DNA of 64,000 nt from Hymenobacter psychrotolerans DSM 18569 (GCF_900142395.1 NZ_FRAS01000014.1:62001-126000); one strand, 5' to 3'. Shown: positions 47,078 to 55,734, counted from the stretch's first letter. The notes: generated by a model from the sequence alone, not told the origin. Numbers and translations: made by a program.

Positions 47078-48739
47078 ATGCCCCGCGCCCTGATTCTGCT
47101 TGCGTTTCTGCTCACCACCTACTGCCCCCCAGCCACGGCCCAACTGCTCCGGCCCCGGCCGGCCTTCACCCGCGCCGACTCGCTGCGCGGTGGCCTCACG
47201 CCGCTGCGCACCTGCTACGACATCAACTACTACCACCTCGATGTGAAGCTGGACGTGGCCAACCGGGCGCTCAGCGGCTCCAACCTGTTCCGCTTCACGG
47301 CCACCCAGGATTTCACGCGCCTGCAGTTCGACCTGTTTGCCAATCTGAAGGTGGATAAGGTGGAATACAAAGGCCAGCCGGTGCCGTTTACGCGGGAAGC
47401 CAATGCGGTTTTCGTGACATTCCCGCAGCCCATCCGGCAGGGCACCCAGGACGAGTTTCGGGTGTACTACTCCGGCCAGCCGACGGTGGCCAAGCGCGCA
47501 CCCTGGGACGGCGGCCTCGTGTTCACGCAGGATGCCCAGGGCAAGCCGTGGGTAGCCTCGGCGTGCCAGGGCGTGGGCGCCAGCATCTGGTGGCCCACCA
47601 AAGACCACCAGGCCGATGAGGTGGACAGCATGCTCATCAGTGTTTCGGTGCCGAAGGGGTTGAAGGACGTGTCGAACGGGCGGCTGCGCAACACCACCAG
47701 GCTCAAGGGCGGCTACACCCGCTTCGACTGGTTCGTGGGCAACCCCATCAACAACTACGATGTGGCCCTGAACGTGGGCGACTACCAGCACTTCAGCGGC
47801 GGCACCTACGCCGGCGAGAAAGGCCCGCTCACGGTCGACTATTGGGTGCTGCCCGAAAACCTGGCGAAGGCCAAAACCCACTTTTTGGCCAACGTGCCGC
47901 CCATGCTCAAGAGCATGGAGCACTGGTTCGGGCCCTACCCGTTCTATGAAGATGGCTACAAGCTGGTGGACGCGCCGCACCTGGGCATGGAGCACCAGAG
48001 CGCCGTGGCCTACGGCAATAAGTACCTGAACGGCTACCTCGGCCAGGACCGCTCCAACACTGGCTGGGGCTCGAAATGGGACTTCATCATCATCCATGAA
48101 AGCGGCCACGAGTGGTTCGGCAACAACGTCACCAGCAAGGACATTGCCGATATGTGGGTGCATGAGGGTTTCACGTGCTACTCCGAGGCGCTGTTTGTGG
48201 AAAGCCAGTACGGCAAGCAGGCCGGGCAGGAGTACATCCACGGGCAGCGGCGCAACATCCAGAACAACGGCCCCATCATCGGGACGTACGGCGTGAACCA
48301 GGAAGGCTCCGGCGACATGTACGACAAGGGCAGCAACCTGCTCAACATGGTGCGCACGGCCCTCAACGACGACGAGAAGTGGCGGCAGATTCTGCGCGGC
48401 CTGGGCAGCACGTTCTACCACCAGACCGTCACGACGGAGCAGGTGGTCGGCTACATCAATGAGCAGAGCGGCCGCAACTTCACGCCCGTCTTCGACCAAT
48501 ACCTGCGCCACCCCGGCCTGCCGACGCTGGAAATCCGCTTCGAGCAGGACAAAGTTCTGGCCCGCTGGATTGCCGATGTGCCCGCCTTCGACCTGCCCGT
48601 GCGCCTGCGCACCAAAGGCGGCGAGTACGTGGCCCTGCCGCTCACCACCAAATTCCAGCCCCTGGCCGTGCCCGGCCTCACCAAAGACAACCTGGAAGTA
48701 GACACGTTCAACTACTACATAGGGGTGCTGGTGGAGTAG
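47078..48739 (+). CDS. M1-family aminopeptidase
   Basis: A 553-residue exported zinc aminopeptidase. Signal peptide MPRALILLAFLLTTYCPPAT. The N-terminal beta-domain runs to about 250. The exopeptidase motif is GMEHQSAV (303-310, replacing GAMEN). Zinc is bound by H340, H344 (HESGH) and E363 in the MWVHEGFTCYSEAL helix. The C-terminal helical domain of long M1 enzymes is replaced by a short beta domain. It probably trims peptides in the periplasm. No operon partner. Confidence 0.93.
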   Translation: MPRALILLAFLLTTYCPPATAQLLRPRPAFTRADSLRGGLTPLRTCYDINYYHLDVKLDVANRALSGSNLFRFTATQDFTRLQFDLFANLKVDKVEYKGQPVPFTREANAVFVTFPQPIRQGTQDEFRVYYSGQPTVAKRAPWDGGLVFTQDAQGKPWVASACQGVGASIWWPTKDHQADEVDSMLISVSVPKGLKDVSNGRLRNTTRLKGGYTRFDWFVGNPINNYDVALNVGDYQHFSGGTYAGEKGPLTVDYWVLPENLAKAKTHFLANVPPMLKSMEHWFGPYPFYEDGYKLVDAPHLGMEHQSAVAYGNKYLNGYLGQDRSNTGWGSKWDFIIIHESGHEWFGNNVTSKDIADMWVHEGFTCYSEALFVESQYGKQAGQEYIHGQRRNIQNNGPIIGTYGVNQEGSGDMYDKGSNLLNMVRTALNDDEKWRQILRGLGSTFYHQTVTTEQVVGYINEQSGRNFTPVFDQYLRHPGLPTLEIRFEQDKVLARWIADVPAFDLPVRLRTKGGEYVALPLTTKFQPLAVPGLTKDNLEVDTFNYYIGVLVE

Positions 48740-48748
48740 GGGCTGAAA

Positions 48749-48850
48749 GAACGTCATGCTGAGCGAAGCCGAAGCATCTCGCGTGCTGACGCCGGTTTAC
48801 TAATCAGACATCAGCACGCGAGATTCCTCGGCTTCGCTCGGAATGACGTC
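48749..48850. repeat. Long palindromic repeat, family A (second copy)
   Basis: GAACGTCATGCTGAGCGAAG... pairs with ...CTTCGCTCGGAATGACGTC with a few mismatches, over about 40 bases per arm. The right arm matches the family A element at 21797-21901 (TCAGCACGCGAGATTCCTCG). Short partial copies of AATGACGTTCTGTT follow. Confidence 0.8.
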
Positions 48851-48985
48851 CTGTTATAATGACGTTCTGTTGTAATGACAGGCTGTTCTGTTGCGGTGAC
48901 CAGAACATCAGGCACAAATACACCGCTTCCCAAATTCACCGTGCGTACCTTCGCGCCAGTTGATTCTCACTGAATTCACCTTCGC

Positions 48986-50392
48986 ATGAACCAATACGAC
49001 GTCACCGTCATCGGCTCCGGGCCGGGCGGCTATGTAGCGGCCATCCGCTGCTCCCAATTGGGCCTCAAAACTGCCCTCATCGAGAAATACGACACCCTGG
49101 GCGGCACCTGCCTCAACGTGGGCTGCATCCCCAGCAAGGCCCTGCTCGACTCCACGGAGCACTTCCACAATGCCGGCCACACCTTCAAGGAGCACGGCAT
49201 TGAGCTGAGCAACCTGCAGATCAACATGAACCAGCTCATCGACCGGAAAAACGGGGTGGTGAAGGCCAATACCGACGGCATCCAGTTCCTGATGAAAAAG
49301 AACAAAATCGACGTCATCAAAGGCGTGGGTTCGTTCGTCGATAAGAATCACATCAAGATTACACCCACCGCGGGCGGCGAAGAGCAGCAGATTGAGACGA
49401 AAAACGTCATCATTGCTACCGGCTCCAAGCCCACGGTGCTGCCTTTCATCCAGCAGGACAAGCAGCGCATCATCACCAGCACCGAGGCCCTGAACATCCG
49501 CGAAGTGCCCAAGCACATGATTGTAATTGGTGGCGGCGTAATCGGGCTGGAAATGGCATCGGTGTACGCTCGCCTCGGCGCGAAAGTATCGGTGGTGGAG
49601 TTCATGGACTCCCTCATCCCGACCATGGACCGCGCCCTCGGCAAGGAACTGAAGCGCATCCTGGGCAAAATTGGCATTGAGTTCTTCCTGAGCCACAAAG
49701 TAACCGGCGCTACCCGCGAGGGCGACGCCGTGACCGTAACCGCTACCAACCCGAAAGGCGAGGAAGTGAAGTTTGAAGGCGACTACTGCCTGGTAGCCGT
49801 GGGCCGCGTGCCCTACACCGCGGGCCTGAACCTGGAAGCTGCCGGCGTGCAGATGGAGGAGCGTGGCCGCATCAAGGTAGATGAGCACCTGCAAACCTCC
49901 GTGCCCGGCATCTACGCCATCGGCGACGTGGTGCGCGGCGCGATGCTGGCCCACAAGGCCGAGGAAGAAGGCGTGTTCGTGGCCGAAACCATTGTGGGCC
50001 AGAAGCCCCACATCAACTACCTGCTCATCCCGGGCGTAGTGTACACCTGGCCGGAAGTGGCCGGCGTGGGCTACACCGAAGAGCAGCTGAAGGAGCAGGG
50101 CAAGGCCTACAAAACCGGCAATTTCCCCTTCCGTGCCTCGGGCCGCGCCCGCGCCTCCATGGACCTCGACGGCTTCGTGAAAGTGCTGGCCGACAAGGAA
50201 ACCGACGAAATTCTGGGTGTGCACATGATTGGCCCGCGCATCGCCGACCTGATTGCCGAAGCCGTAACGGCCATGGAGTTCCGCGCCTCCGCCGAGGACG
50301 TGGCCCGCATGAGCCACGCCCACCCCACCTACGCCGAAGCCATGAAGGAAGCGTGCCTAGCCGCCACTGAGAACCGCGCGATTCACATGTAA
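48986..50392 (+). CDS. lpdA: Dihydrolipoyl dehydrogenase
   Basis: A 468-residue FAD enzyme (E3) that reoxidises dihydrolipoyl groups of 2-oxoacid dehydrogenases and the glycine cleavage system, reducing NAD+. N-terminal FAD motif VIGSGPGGYVAAI (8-20); redox disulphide C42 and C47 in GGTCLNVGCIPSK; NAD domain around MIVIGGGVIGLEMASVYARL; the catalytic His-Glu dyad in HAHPTYAEAMKEA. All landmarks are intact. It is a single-gene unit about 5 kb from sucAB. A TACCTTCG -7-like box lies around 48946. Confidence 0.97.
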   Translation: MNQYDVTVIGSGPGGYVAAIRCSQLGLKTALIEKYDTLGGTCLNVGCIPSKALLDSTEHFHNAGHTFKEHGIELSNLQINMNQLIDRKNGVVKANTDGIQFLMKKNKIDVIKGVGSFVDKNHIKITPTAGGEEQQIETKNVIIATGSKPTVLPFIQQDKQRIITSTEALNIREVPKHMIVIGGGVIGLEMASVYARLGAKVSVVEFMDSLIPTMDRALGKELKRILGKIGIEFFLSHKVTGATREGDAVTVTATNPKGEEVKFEGDYCLVAVGRVPYTAGLNLEAAGVQMEERGRIKVDEHLQTSVPGIYAIGDVVRGAMLAHKAEEEGVFVAETIVGQKPHINYLLIPGVVYTWPEVAGVGYTEEQLKEQGKAYKTGNFPFRASGRARASMDLDGFVKVLADKETDEILGVHMIGPRIADLIAEAVTAMEFRASAEDVARMSHAHPTYAEAMKEACLAATENRAIHM

Positions 50393-50414
50393 TTCTGCTA
50401 TTACAGTAGCAACT

Positions 50415-50453
50415 AAAAGCGGCTGCAGCTCCTGGGAGTTGCAGCCGCTTTTT
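50415..50453. terminator. Bidirectional terminator
   Basis: AAAAGCGGCTGCAGCTCC pairs with GGAGTTGCAGCCGCTTTT (one mismatch), then one further T; between convergent genes. Confidence 0.88.
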
Positions 50454-50455
50454 AT

Positions 50456-51100
50456 TTAGTCAATATAAACACTATTGGTTAAACAAGCCTCTAAAACTGG
50501 TTTGTACCTCTGTATCGTTTTTGATGCATTCGTGTAGCTTCCTGAAAATGCATAAGTGACTTTGCCGTTTGTATTAATAAACAAAATGATAGGTCCGCCT
50601 ATGGGTGGTCCGCCAACTGGCTCACTGAATAGTGGTGCCCATAATGAATCGGCGTTTGCGACCTGTGGAAAGTTGAAAGGATATTCTGTGATAAATTGTT
50701 TTACTGATTTGGTATCATTAGGCGAAAAGCCAATGAACCTAACACGGCCTTTGTATTTTTCAGAAAGAATATTTAAAGCAAGAATGTTTTCATAATCGTA
50801 TTTAGCATAGTTTGACGGTGTGTTAGGTAGCGGGATAGACCAGTAGTAAAGTACTACTGCTTGGTCATCAGTAGCTAGAGTATTTATGATTGTGTTGTCA
50901 ATTGAAGTGGCAGTAATATCGGGTCCATTCGCTCCCCTAATACACTTATATGTGGCAAATTCTGCCATCAATTCGGCATGTAGATCATTAGGGGTAGCTG
51001 ATTTTTTGTTTGCCTTGCATTTGGCAAACACTTCGGCGAAATTATCCTGCTGCGAACAGGAGCAAAGGCAGAAAAGAATTAAAAAGAGATGGATTTTCAT
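50456..51100 (-). CDS. AT-rich thioredoxin-fold lipoprotein without active-site cysteines
   Basis: A 214-residue lipoprotein (lipobox-like FCLCSC). A thioredoxin/AhpC-like core is suggested by AVVLYYWSIPLPNTPSNYAK (strand, then helix where WCxxC should be), RVRFIGFSPNDTKSVKQFIT and GPIILFINTNGKVTYAFSGS (cis-Pro and strand). The WCxPC motif is replaced by WSIPLP, so no redox dithiol is present. The base composition is far less GC-rich than its neighbours, and it lies beside repeat-rich DNA; horizontal acquisition is likely. Function unknown. Confidence 0.6.
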   Translation of the reverse strand: MKIHLFLILFCLCSCSQQDNFAEVFAKCKANKKSATPNDLHAELMAEFATYKCIRGANGPDITATSIDNTIINTLATDDQAVVLYYWSIPLPNTPSNYAKYDYENILALNILSEKYKGRVRFIGFSPNDTKSVKQFITEYPFNFPQVANADSLWAPLFSEPVGGPPIGGPIILFINTNGKVTYAFSGSYTNASKTIQRYKPVLEACLTNSVYID

Positions 51101-51275
51101 AAGTTGGTAGATTGAATTACTGTTGGTCATCATATGTTTTATACACCGATTTGAATCCGGTTTTAATGTGCTTAATAATGCCAGCCCTAAATGATGATAG
51201 TTTCACCTTCCAGCAGCTTGCTTAGGTCCTCGATGATGTGCAGAAGTAATGCGCTAACAAGATAGCGCCTTCCTC

Positions 51276-51420
51276 GCACTTGCTCGGCTGTGCCGAGTGA
51301 GCCCTATGCCCCAGCAGCTGTGCTGCGTGCGTCTGCACGGTAGAACGAAGCGGCGCGGCCGGATTCGGGGCACAGCCCCTCGGGCGTAGGGCCTCACTCG
51401 GCATAGCCAAGCGAGTACAG
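51276..51420. repeat. 145-bp inverted-repeat element, MITE-like
   Basis: A left arm (51276-51312, GCACTTGCTCGGCTGTGCCG...) is an imperfect inverted copy of the right arm (51381-51417, CGGGCGTAGGGCCTCACTCG...). The middle contains GTGCTGCGTGCGTCTGCACG. No credible coding frame; possibly a non-autonomous element. Confidence 0.5.
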
Positions 51421-51479
51421 TAGCGCAACCAAGCCCCATATCCTCATCGTAACCACTCCGAAACCATTCCACCCACCCA

Positions 51480-51655
51480 CTTCCCCGCTGGAAGTGCCCG
51501 GATACGAATACATCCGAGCCTTTCCGCTCCGGAAGTGCTCCGAAATAAATACATCGGCCCTCTTCCGGGGCGGAAGTGGACGGATACGATTATTTCTAAG
51601 CACTTCCGTGGCGGAAGAGGAGGAAAATTTTTACATCCGGGCACTTCCGGATGGT
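51480..51655. repeat. 41-bp tandem repeat, 4.3 copies
   Basis: Units at 51480, 51521, 51562 and 51603 are each 41 bases; a partial unit follows at 51644. All share CTTCCGnnGCGGAAGTGnnC at their start, itself a small hairpin, then GGATACnAnTAnaTC. The array ends about 55 bases before the next gene's ATG. Confidence 0.85.
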
Positions 51656-51711
51656 GGGGGTGGCGGCGGAAATGCTACCTTATCAGCATCATTTACCATA
51701 CCCTTATTTCC

Positions 51712-52404
51712 ATGTCAGATTCGCTTACTCCGGCTCCGGCCGGCACCCCTAAACCTATCCGCCGCACCAGCCAGCTGCCCACTTCGGGAGTGGAGCTGGC
51801 CGCACTGGCCACCACCGTCGCCGGGGCCTGGCAAACCTCGGAGCTGCCCGCCCTGCTCTGGCTCACCAAAGCCGACCTGGCCGCGCTGGCCGCCAGCTTC
51901 GCCCAGCACCGCGACGCCGCCGATGCGGCCGGCGACACCCGCACGCCCCAGGCCAAGCGCCTCCAGGCCCTCGATAAGCAGCTGGCCAAGGGCCTGCCCT
52001 TCGTGAAAAACTACCTGGCCGAAGAGCACGAGGAAAACGAGGGCCGCGCCTACTACGCCGAGTTCGGCATTGAAAAAGTGGGCGACAAATACACCCTGCC
52101 CGCCGCCCGCACTGAGCGGCTAAAGTCGCTGAACAAGCTGCTGAAAGCCCTCAACACCCACAACTTCGACAAGAAAAAATACGGCACGGCCTTCTGGCAG
52201 CCACTGGCCACCGAGTATGCCCAGCTGGTGCAGGACAGCGCCGCCGCGGCCGGCGAGCGGAGCAGCAAAGTCAGCGCCAAAAGCCAGGGCGAGCAGCAGC
52301 TGCGCAAGGCGCTGGGGGCCCTCATCCACCACATCAAAGCCAACTACCCCGACACCTTCGCGGCCCATCTGCGGGCGTTTGGCTTCCAGAAGGAAAGCTA
52401 CTAG
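51712..52404 (+). CDS. Orphan soluble protein downstream of a tandem repeat
   Basis: A 230-residue helix-rich protein without signal peptide. It starts MSDSLTPAPAGTPKPIRRTS and includes VELAALATTVAGAWQTSELP, QALDKQLAKGLPFVKNYLAE, KLLKALNTHNFDKKKYGTAF and LRKALGALIHHIKANYPDTF. Regular amphipathic helices suggest a helical bundle. No known domain recognised. It lies in the same segment as a 41-bp repeat array and an inverted-repeat element, and ends at a terminator. Function unknown. Confidence 0.68.
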   Translation: MSDSLTPAPAGTPKPIRRTSQLPTSGVELAALATTVAGAWQTSELPALLWLTKADLAALAASFAQHRDAADAAGDTRTPQAKRLQALDKQLAKGLPFVKNYLAEEHEENEGRAYYAEFGIEKVGDKYTLPAARTERLKSLNKLLKALNTHNFDKKKYGTAFWQPLATEYAQLVQDSAAAAGERSSKVSAKSQGEQQLRKALGALIHHIKANYPDTFAAHLRAFGFQKESY

Positions 52405-52432
52405 CAGCGGGCATCCGCGTATCACTACGCAG

Positions 52433-52483
52433 AAACGCAACAGCGGCGGCAGTTCCCGGGAGCTGCCGCCGCTGTTGCGTTTT
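52433..52483. terminator. Bidirectional terminator
   Basis: AAACGCAACAGCGGCGGCAG pairs with CTGCCGCCGCTGTTGCGTTT perfectly; a seven-to-ten base loop and T-run. Between convergent genes. Confidence 0.85.
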
Positions 52484-52502
52484 GTCAGGAAACCGGGTGG
52501 CC

Positions 52503-52919
52503 TCAGCTGCCGCGGTAGGTGGAGTAGCCGTAGGGCGAGAGGGTGATGGGCACGTGGTAGTGCGCGCCGTCCTTGATTTCGAATACCACCTCAATGAAGG
52601 GATAGAACGACTGCTGCTGCTTGCTCTCGAAATAGGGCTGCGTCAGGAAGGTGAGCTTGTAGGTGCCGGGCGTGCCGGCGGTGCTGCTTGAAGGGAGGAA
52701 GTCGGGGATGCGGCCGGCGGCATCGGTCTTCTTCTCGGCCACGGTGGTCCAGGTTTTCTGCGCGGCGTTGTACTGGTGCAGGCGCACCGTTACGCCGGGC
52801 GCGGGCTGCCCCGTACTGATATCGAGGATGTGGGTGCTGAGCTGGTTTTTGGCCGGGGTGGCCTGGGCCAGGCCCAGCAGGGGCAGTACACTCAGCAGGC
52901 AAATAAGGAGGGTTTTCAA
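52503..52919 (-). CDS. uraH: Exported 5-hydroxyisourate hydrolase (transthyretin-like)
   Basis: A 138-residue protein with a signal peptide (TTG-start MKTLLICLLSVLPLLGLAQ). The HIUase domain begins QLSTHILDISTGQPAPGVTV (first catalytic His), has RIPDFL and ends HYHVPITLSPYGYSTYRGS, the tell-tale YRGS tail. The enzyme hydrolyses 5-hydroxyisourate to OHCU in purine breakdown. Exported forms occur in some Bacteroidota. Other ureide genes are not near. The TTG start is chosen because it gives the signal peptide and no ATG is available. Confidence 0.82.
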   Translation of the reverse strand: MKTLLICLLSVLPLLGLAQATPAKNQLSTHILDISTGQPAPGVTVRLHQYNAAQKTWTTVAEKKTDAAGRIPDFLPSSSTAGTPGTYKLTFLTQPYFESKQQQSFYPFIEVVFEIKDGAHYHVPITLSPYGYSTYRGS

Positions 52920-53035
52920 CGGGCGGAGGGCGCTAGGTACAACAATAGCCGGCCCCAGCTGGGCGCAGCGTACCCTGCAGCAACACCGCCGCCACCCGAA
53001 TGTTGGGCCGCGCCGGCCGCTTGCCCGCAACGCAC

Positions 53036-53099
53036 CCGTCGCCCGACGCCCTAGCGGCCGCAGCCCCGGAACTGCGGCCGCTAGGGCGTCAGGCGACGG
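53036..53099. other. Long palindrome between same-strand genes
   Basis: CCGTCGCCCGACGCCCTAGC... pairs with ...GCTAGGGCGTCAGGCGACGG over about 28 bases with one mismatch and an eight-base loop. There is no T-run, so a role in termination is inferred only from the position just past the Sufu-type gene's stop. Confidence 0.55.
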
Positions 53100-53108
53100 C
53101 CGGAAGCG

Positions 53109-53885
53109 TTACCACAACCCCAGGAAGCCTTTTTTGGCGGCTGCGTTCGGGCGGTCCAGGTCCACTACATCCGTAATGCCGTGCTCCTCGAACTTATCAA
53201 GCAGCGCCTCCACGCCCTTGCGCATCTTCAGGTCCATTTCTTCCTTATAAATGGCGTAGAGGGAGTAGAAATAGATGGTTTTCTCTTCACTGATCTTCAA
53301 CTCCCGGAACTCTTCGGGCAGGCTGATGGAGGGCAGCAGCAGCATGCAGCCCAGCTTGGTGTCGGCGGCAAACGGCTCGGCGTCTTCCCCGTTGGGGATG
53401 GTGTGGCCGGAACCCAGCCAGGTGCGGTACTCGTGCGGGAAGCGGGCCAGATATTTCAGCCACCAGATGGGCCAGTATTGGTCGTTGATGTCCTCTTCCT
53501 CGTCGTGGTTGGCATCGGGGCCCAGCTCAGGAAACTCCCAGGTGCTGGGCAGCAGGATGCACAGCTCGGCGTAGCGCCAGTCCTCGGCCCCTTCGGGCAC
53601 CGTCATGGGCCGGTCGCTCATGCCGGAGGTCACCAGCAGCTTAAACGGGAAGTCGGCGCTGGGCTCCACGAAATGTACATCCAAGTGCACCTTGTCGGAA
53701 ATGAGTTCGTGAAACACCCCGCTCACCGGCCCAATGTGGCGCTCAATGTGCTCGGAAATGGCCTCAATCGTCGTGTCGTCGCCGGAGGCCAGGCTAAATT
53801 CCTCGGGCTCTACAGTGTCGTAGCGGTACACCGGGCTGCCGGAAGGCGTCAGCTCCTGTTCCGGGTTGGATTCGTGCTCTGTCAT
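53109..53885 (-). CDS. Suppressor of fused (Sufu) family protein
   Basis: A 258-residue protein. The Sufu domain has TTIEAISEHIERHIGPVSGV, KVHLDVHFVEPS, LCILLPSTWEFPELG, YWPIWWLKYLARFPHEYRTW and SLPEEFRELKISEEKTIYFY. The bacterial Sufu family is linked to toxin immunity in several genome surveys; animal Sufu regulates Gli. The present gene has no obvious toxin beside it, so the family name is supported but the role is inference. Start at ATG 53885. Confidence 0.82.
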   Translation of the reverse strand: MTEHESNPEQELTPSGSPVYRYDTVEPEEFSLASGDDTTIEAISEHIERHIGPVSGVFHELISDKVHLDVHFVEPSADFPFKLLVTSGMSDRPMTVPEGAEDWRYAELCILLPSTWEFPELGPDANHDEEEDINDQYWPIWWLKYLARFPHEYRTWLGSGHTIPNGEDAEPFAADTKLGCMLLLPSISLPEEFRELKISEEKTIYFYSLYAIYKEEMDLKMRKGVEALLDKFEEHGITDVVDLDRPNAAAKKGFLGLW

Positions 53886-54007
53886 AGGATAGCGGAAGTA
53901 ATGAAACGTATGAAACCGGGAGACGAAATGTAGCACTAAGCCGCCAGTAACCTTTCGGAATCGGTCAGCAAAACCAGCGGGCTCGTGAGGTGCTGGCTTC
54001 CGGCCTC

Positions 54008-54862
54008 CTACAGGCTGGTTTTCACCGTCAGCGACTTGTCGGCGTAGGGCTGCAGGGCCGTGAGCTGCTGCGCTACCTTCTGCTGCCAGAGCGGCAGCCG
54101 GCCCGGGTCTTTGTAGACCTCGCTGTCGTAGGCGTCCTGCATGGTCTGGCATTCGGTGAGCACCTGCCGGAACACCGCTTCGTGGCGCTGCTCCAGCTCG
54201 CGGCTGGTGGGGGCCTGCTCCTGCAGCAGCCGGGTCAGGAGGCGGGCATGCAGTTCCACAATATCGAAGTGCACCTGCTCGTGGGCCAGCACCTGCTCGT
54301 TCTGCGCCGAGGGTTTGAAATAAGAGTTGCGGCAGTCGAAATACGTTTCCACCTGCAGCCGCACCTTGCCCAGGCCCTGCCCGCGGTAGCGGTACCGGAT
54401 GCTGCTGCTGGTAGCCGCCTGAAACGGCCGGTTCTCGATGCTGCCTTTGAAATCGGCCTGCTGCAGGCGGCGCGCCGGGGTCCAGACGATTTCCTTTTCG
54501 TAGGGCGTCAGGTCGGGCAGGCGCATGGCCTTGGCCCTGATCTGGTGGCAGGTGCTGCGCAGGCTGGGCAGGCGGTGCTCGTAAATCCAGAGCGTATTGG
54601 CGCCGAGGCTTTTGGCACGCTCCACGGCCAGGGCTTCCACCTTGTCGTAGTCGCAGATGAGGGTAAAGCCCGTATCCTTGATCTGAATATCGCCCAGCTC
54701 CTCGCCCTGCACATTGAAGCCTTCGCCTTCTTTGATGACGAGAAATGGCTCCTGGGTGGCCAGCGGAGCCAGTTGCGGCCGCGGCGCGCCCGACTGAATT
54801 TTTACGCCCGGTGCGCAGGCCGCCATGCTCAGGCAGAGCACAGCCATCAGGATACGTTGCAT
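54008..54862 (-). CDS. DUF922-like lipoprotein with HExxH motif
   Basis: A 284-residue lipoprotein (MQRILMAVLCLSMAACAPGV). The C-terminal domain has WTPARRLQQADFKGSIE, SSSIRYRYRG and the zinc-type motif VLAHEQVHFDIVELHARLLT (HEQVH), then a long helix. The motif order is that of DUF922 predicted metalloproteases; the N-terminal third is unlike them and contains GEELGDIQIKDTGFTLICDY. Another DUF922-type gene is at 62638-63759. Whether it is an active peptidase is unknown. Confidence 0.75.
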   Translation of the reverse strand: MQRILMAVLCLSMAACAPGVKIQSGAPRPQLAPLATQEPFLVIKEGEGFNVQGEELGDIQIKDTGFTLICDYDKVEALAVERAKSLGANTLWIYEHRLPSLRSTCHQIRAKAMRLPDLTPYEKEIVWTPARRLQQADFKGSIENRPFQAATSSSIRYRYRGQGLGKVRLQVETYFDCRNSYFKPSAQNEQVLAHEQVHFDIVELHARLLTRLLQEQAPTSRELEQRHEAVFRQVLTECQTMQDAYDSEVYKDPGRLPLWQQKVAQQLTALQPYADKSLTVKTSL

Positions 54863-54942
54863 AAAGCTAATCGACAGATAGTTCAGGGCGGCCGGCTTCC
54901 CGGCCAGGCCAGGCAATTTTCCGGCCGGTACAAAGCTAGGAG

Positions 54943-55010
54943 CTGCCGCCCCAAACGCCAAGCGGCCGAAACTCCGGGGAGCTTCGGCCGCTTGGCGTTT
55001 GGGGCGGCAG
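54943..55010. terminator. Long perfect palindrome, probable terminator
   Basis: Two perfect 28-base arms (CTGCCGCCCCAAACGCCAAG... / ...CTTGGCGTTTGGGGCGGCAG), with a 12-base loop. No T-run on either side, so termination is inferred from the position just past the cold-shock gene's stop. Confidence 0.55.
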
Positions 55011-55020
55011 AAGCGCCCTG

Positions 55021-55479
55021 CTATTCGGTGTCCAGTTTCACGGCAAAGGCGCTGGGGCCTTTCTGGCCCATCTCCACTTCGAAGGTCACTTTATCATTTT
55101 CCTTGATCTGCTGCGTCACGTTGTTGGCGTGCACGAAGATGCTCTGCTGGGTCAGCTTATCCTTGATGAAGCCGTAGCCTTTCGAGTCGTTGAAGAACGT
55201 AACCGTGCCTTTCCGGATCGGATCTTCCTCCTCCATATCTTCCTGGCGGATGGCCCCGATGCGGATATCCTCGGTCTTGATTTCGCGCTTCTTCTTGGGG
55301 TCCGGCGGCGTGGCGGAGATGTTGCCATCTTCATCCACGTAGGCAAGCATTTCTTCCAGGCCCTGGCCCTTCTTAGCGTTAGCCTGGCGCTCTTCCTTTT
55401 TCTCGGCCTTCTCGTTGCGCTTCTTTAGTCGTTTTTTCTCATTTTCCTTCTTGCCGAAGGTTGCCTGCGATTTGCCCAT
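55021..55479 (-). CDS. Cold-shock-domain protein with charged N-terminal extension
   Basis: A 152-residue nucleic-acid-binding protein. Residues about 1-45 are Lys/Glu-rich (KKRLKKRNEKAEKKEERQAN), followed by an acidic linker. Residues about 88-150 are a cold-shock fold with RNP-1 KGYGFIKD and RNP-2 IFVHAN. Ordinary Csp proteins are only about 70 residues, so the extension is notable. It likely chaperones RNA. It is followed (in its direction) by a long hairpin. Confidence 0.9.
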   Translation of the reverse strand: MGKSQATFGKKENEKKRLKKRNEKAEKKEERQANAKKGQGLEEMLAYVDEDGNISATPPDPKKKREIKTEDIRIGAIRQEDMEEEDPIRKGTVTFFNDSKGYGFIKDKLTQQSIFVHANNVTQQIKENDKVTFEVEMGQKGPSAFAVKLDTE

Positions 55480-55734
55480 GCTGTGTGGTTGAGTGATATG
55501 TTAGCCGATTGGCGGTGATGCTGCTTTGTTCCTTAGTATACGTGCATAGATAAAAACCGATATTAGGTAGTAATAGTTCGGTATCATCTGCCACATTCCT
55601 GCTACTCTGCGGAGCGGCGGTGGCGGCACTAAACGTCACGTAACGGGGTACGCCAAGGGCCCGCATAACCTGCGCCGGCCCCGGCAGCTTGCCAAAGATA
55701 CGCAGCTTGCCGCAGCTTCAGCTATCTGTGGCTA

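Noticed and set aside
46844..48757. A 637-codon open frame antisense to the M1 peptidase gene
   Set aside because: The plus-strand frame has HESGH and the full M1 layout. The antisense frame has no recognisable feature.
51480..51655. A CRISPR array at the 41-bp repeats
   Set aside because: Repeat units are contiguous with no unique spacers of constant size, and no cas genes are near.
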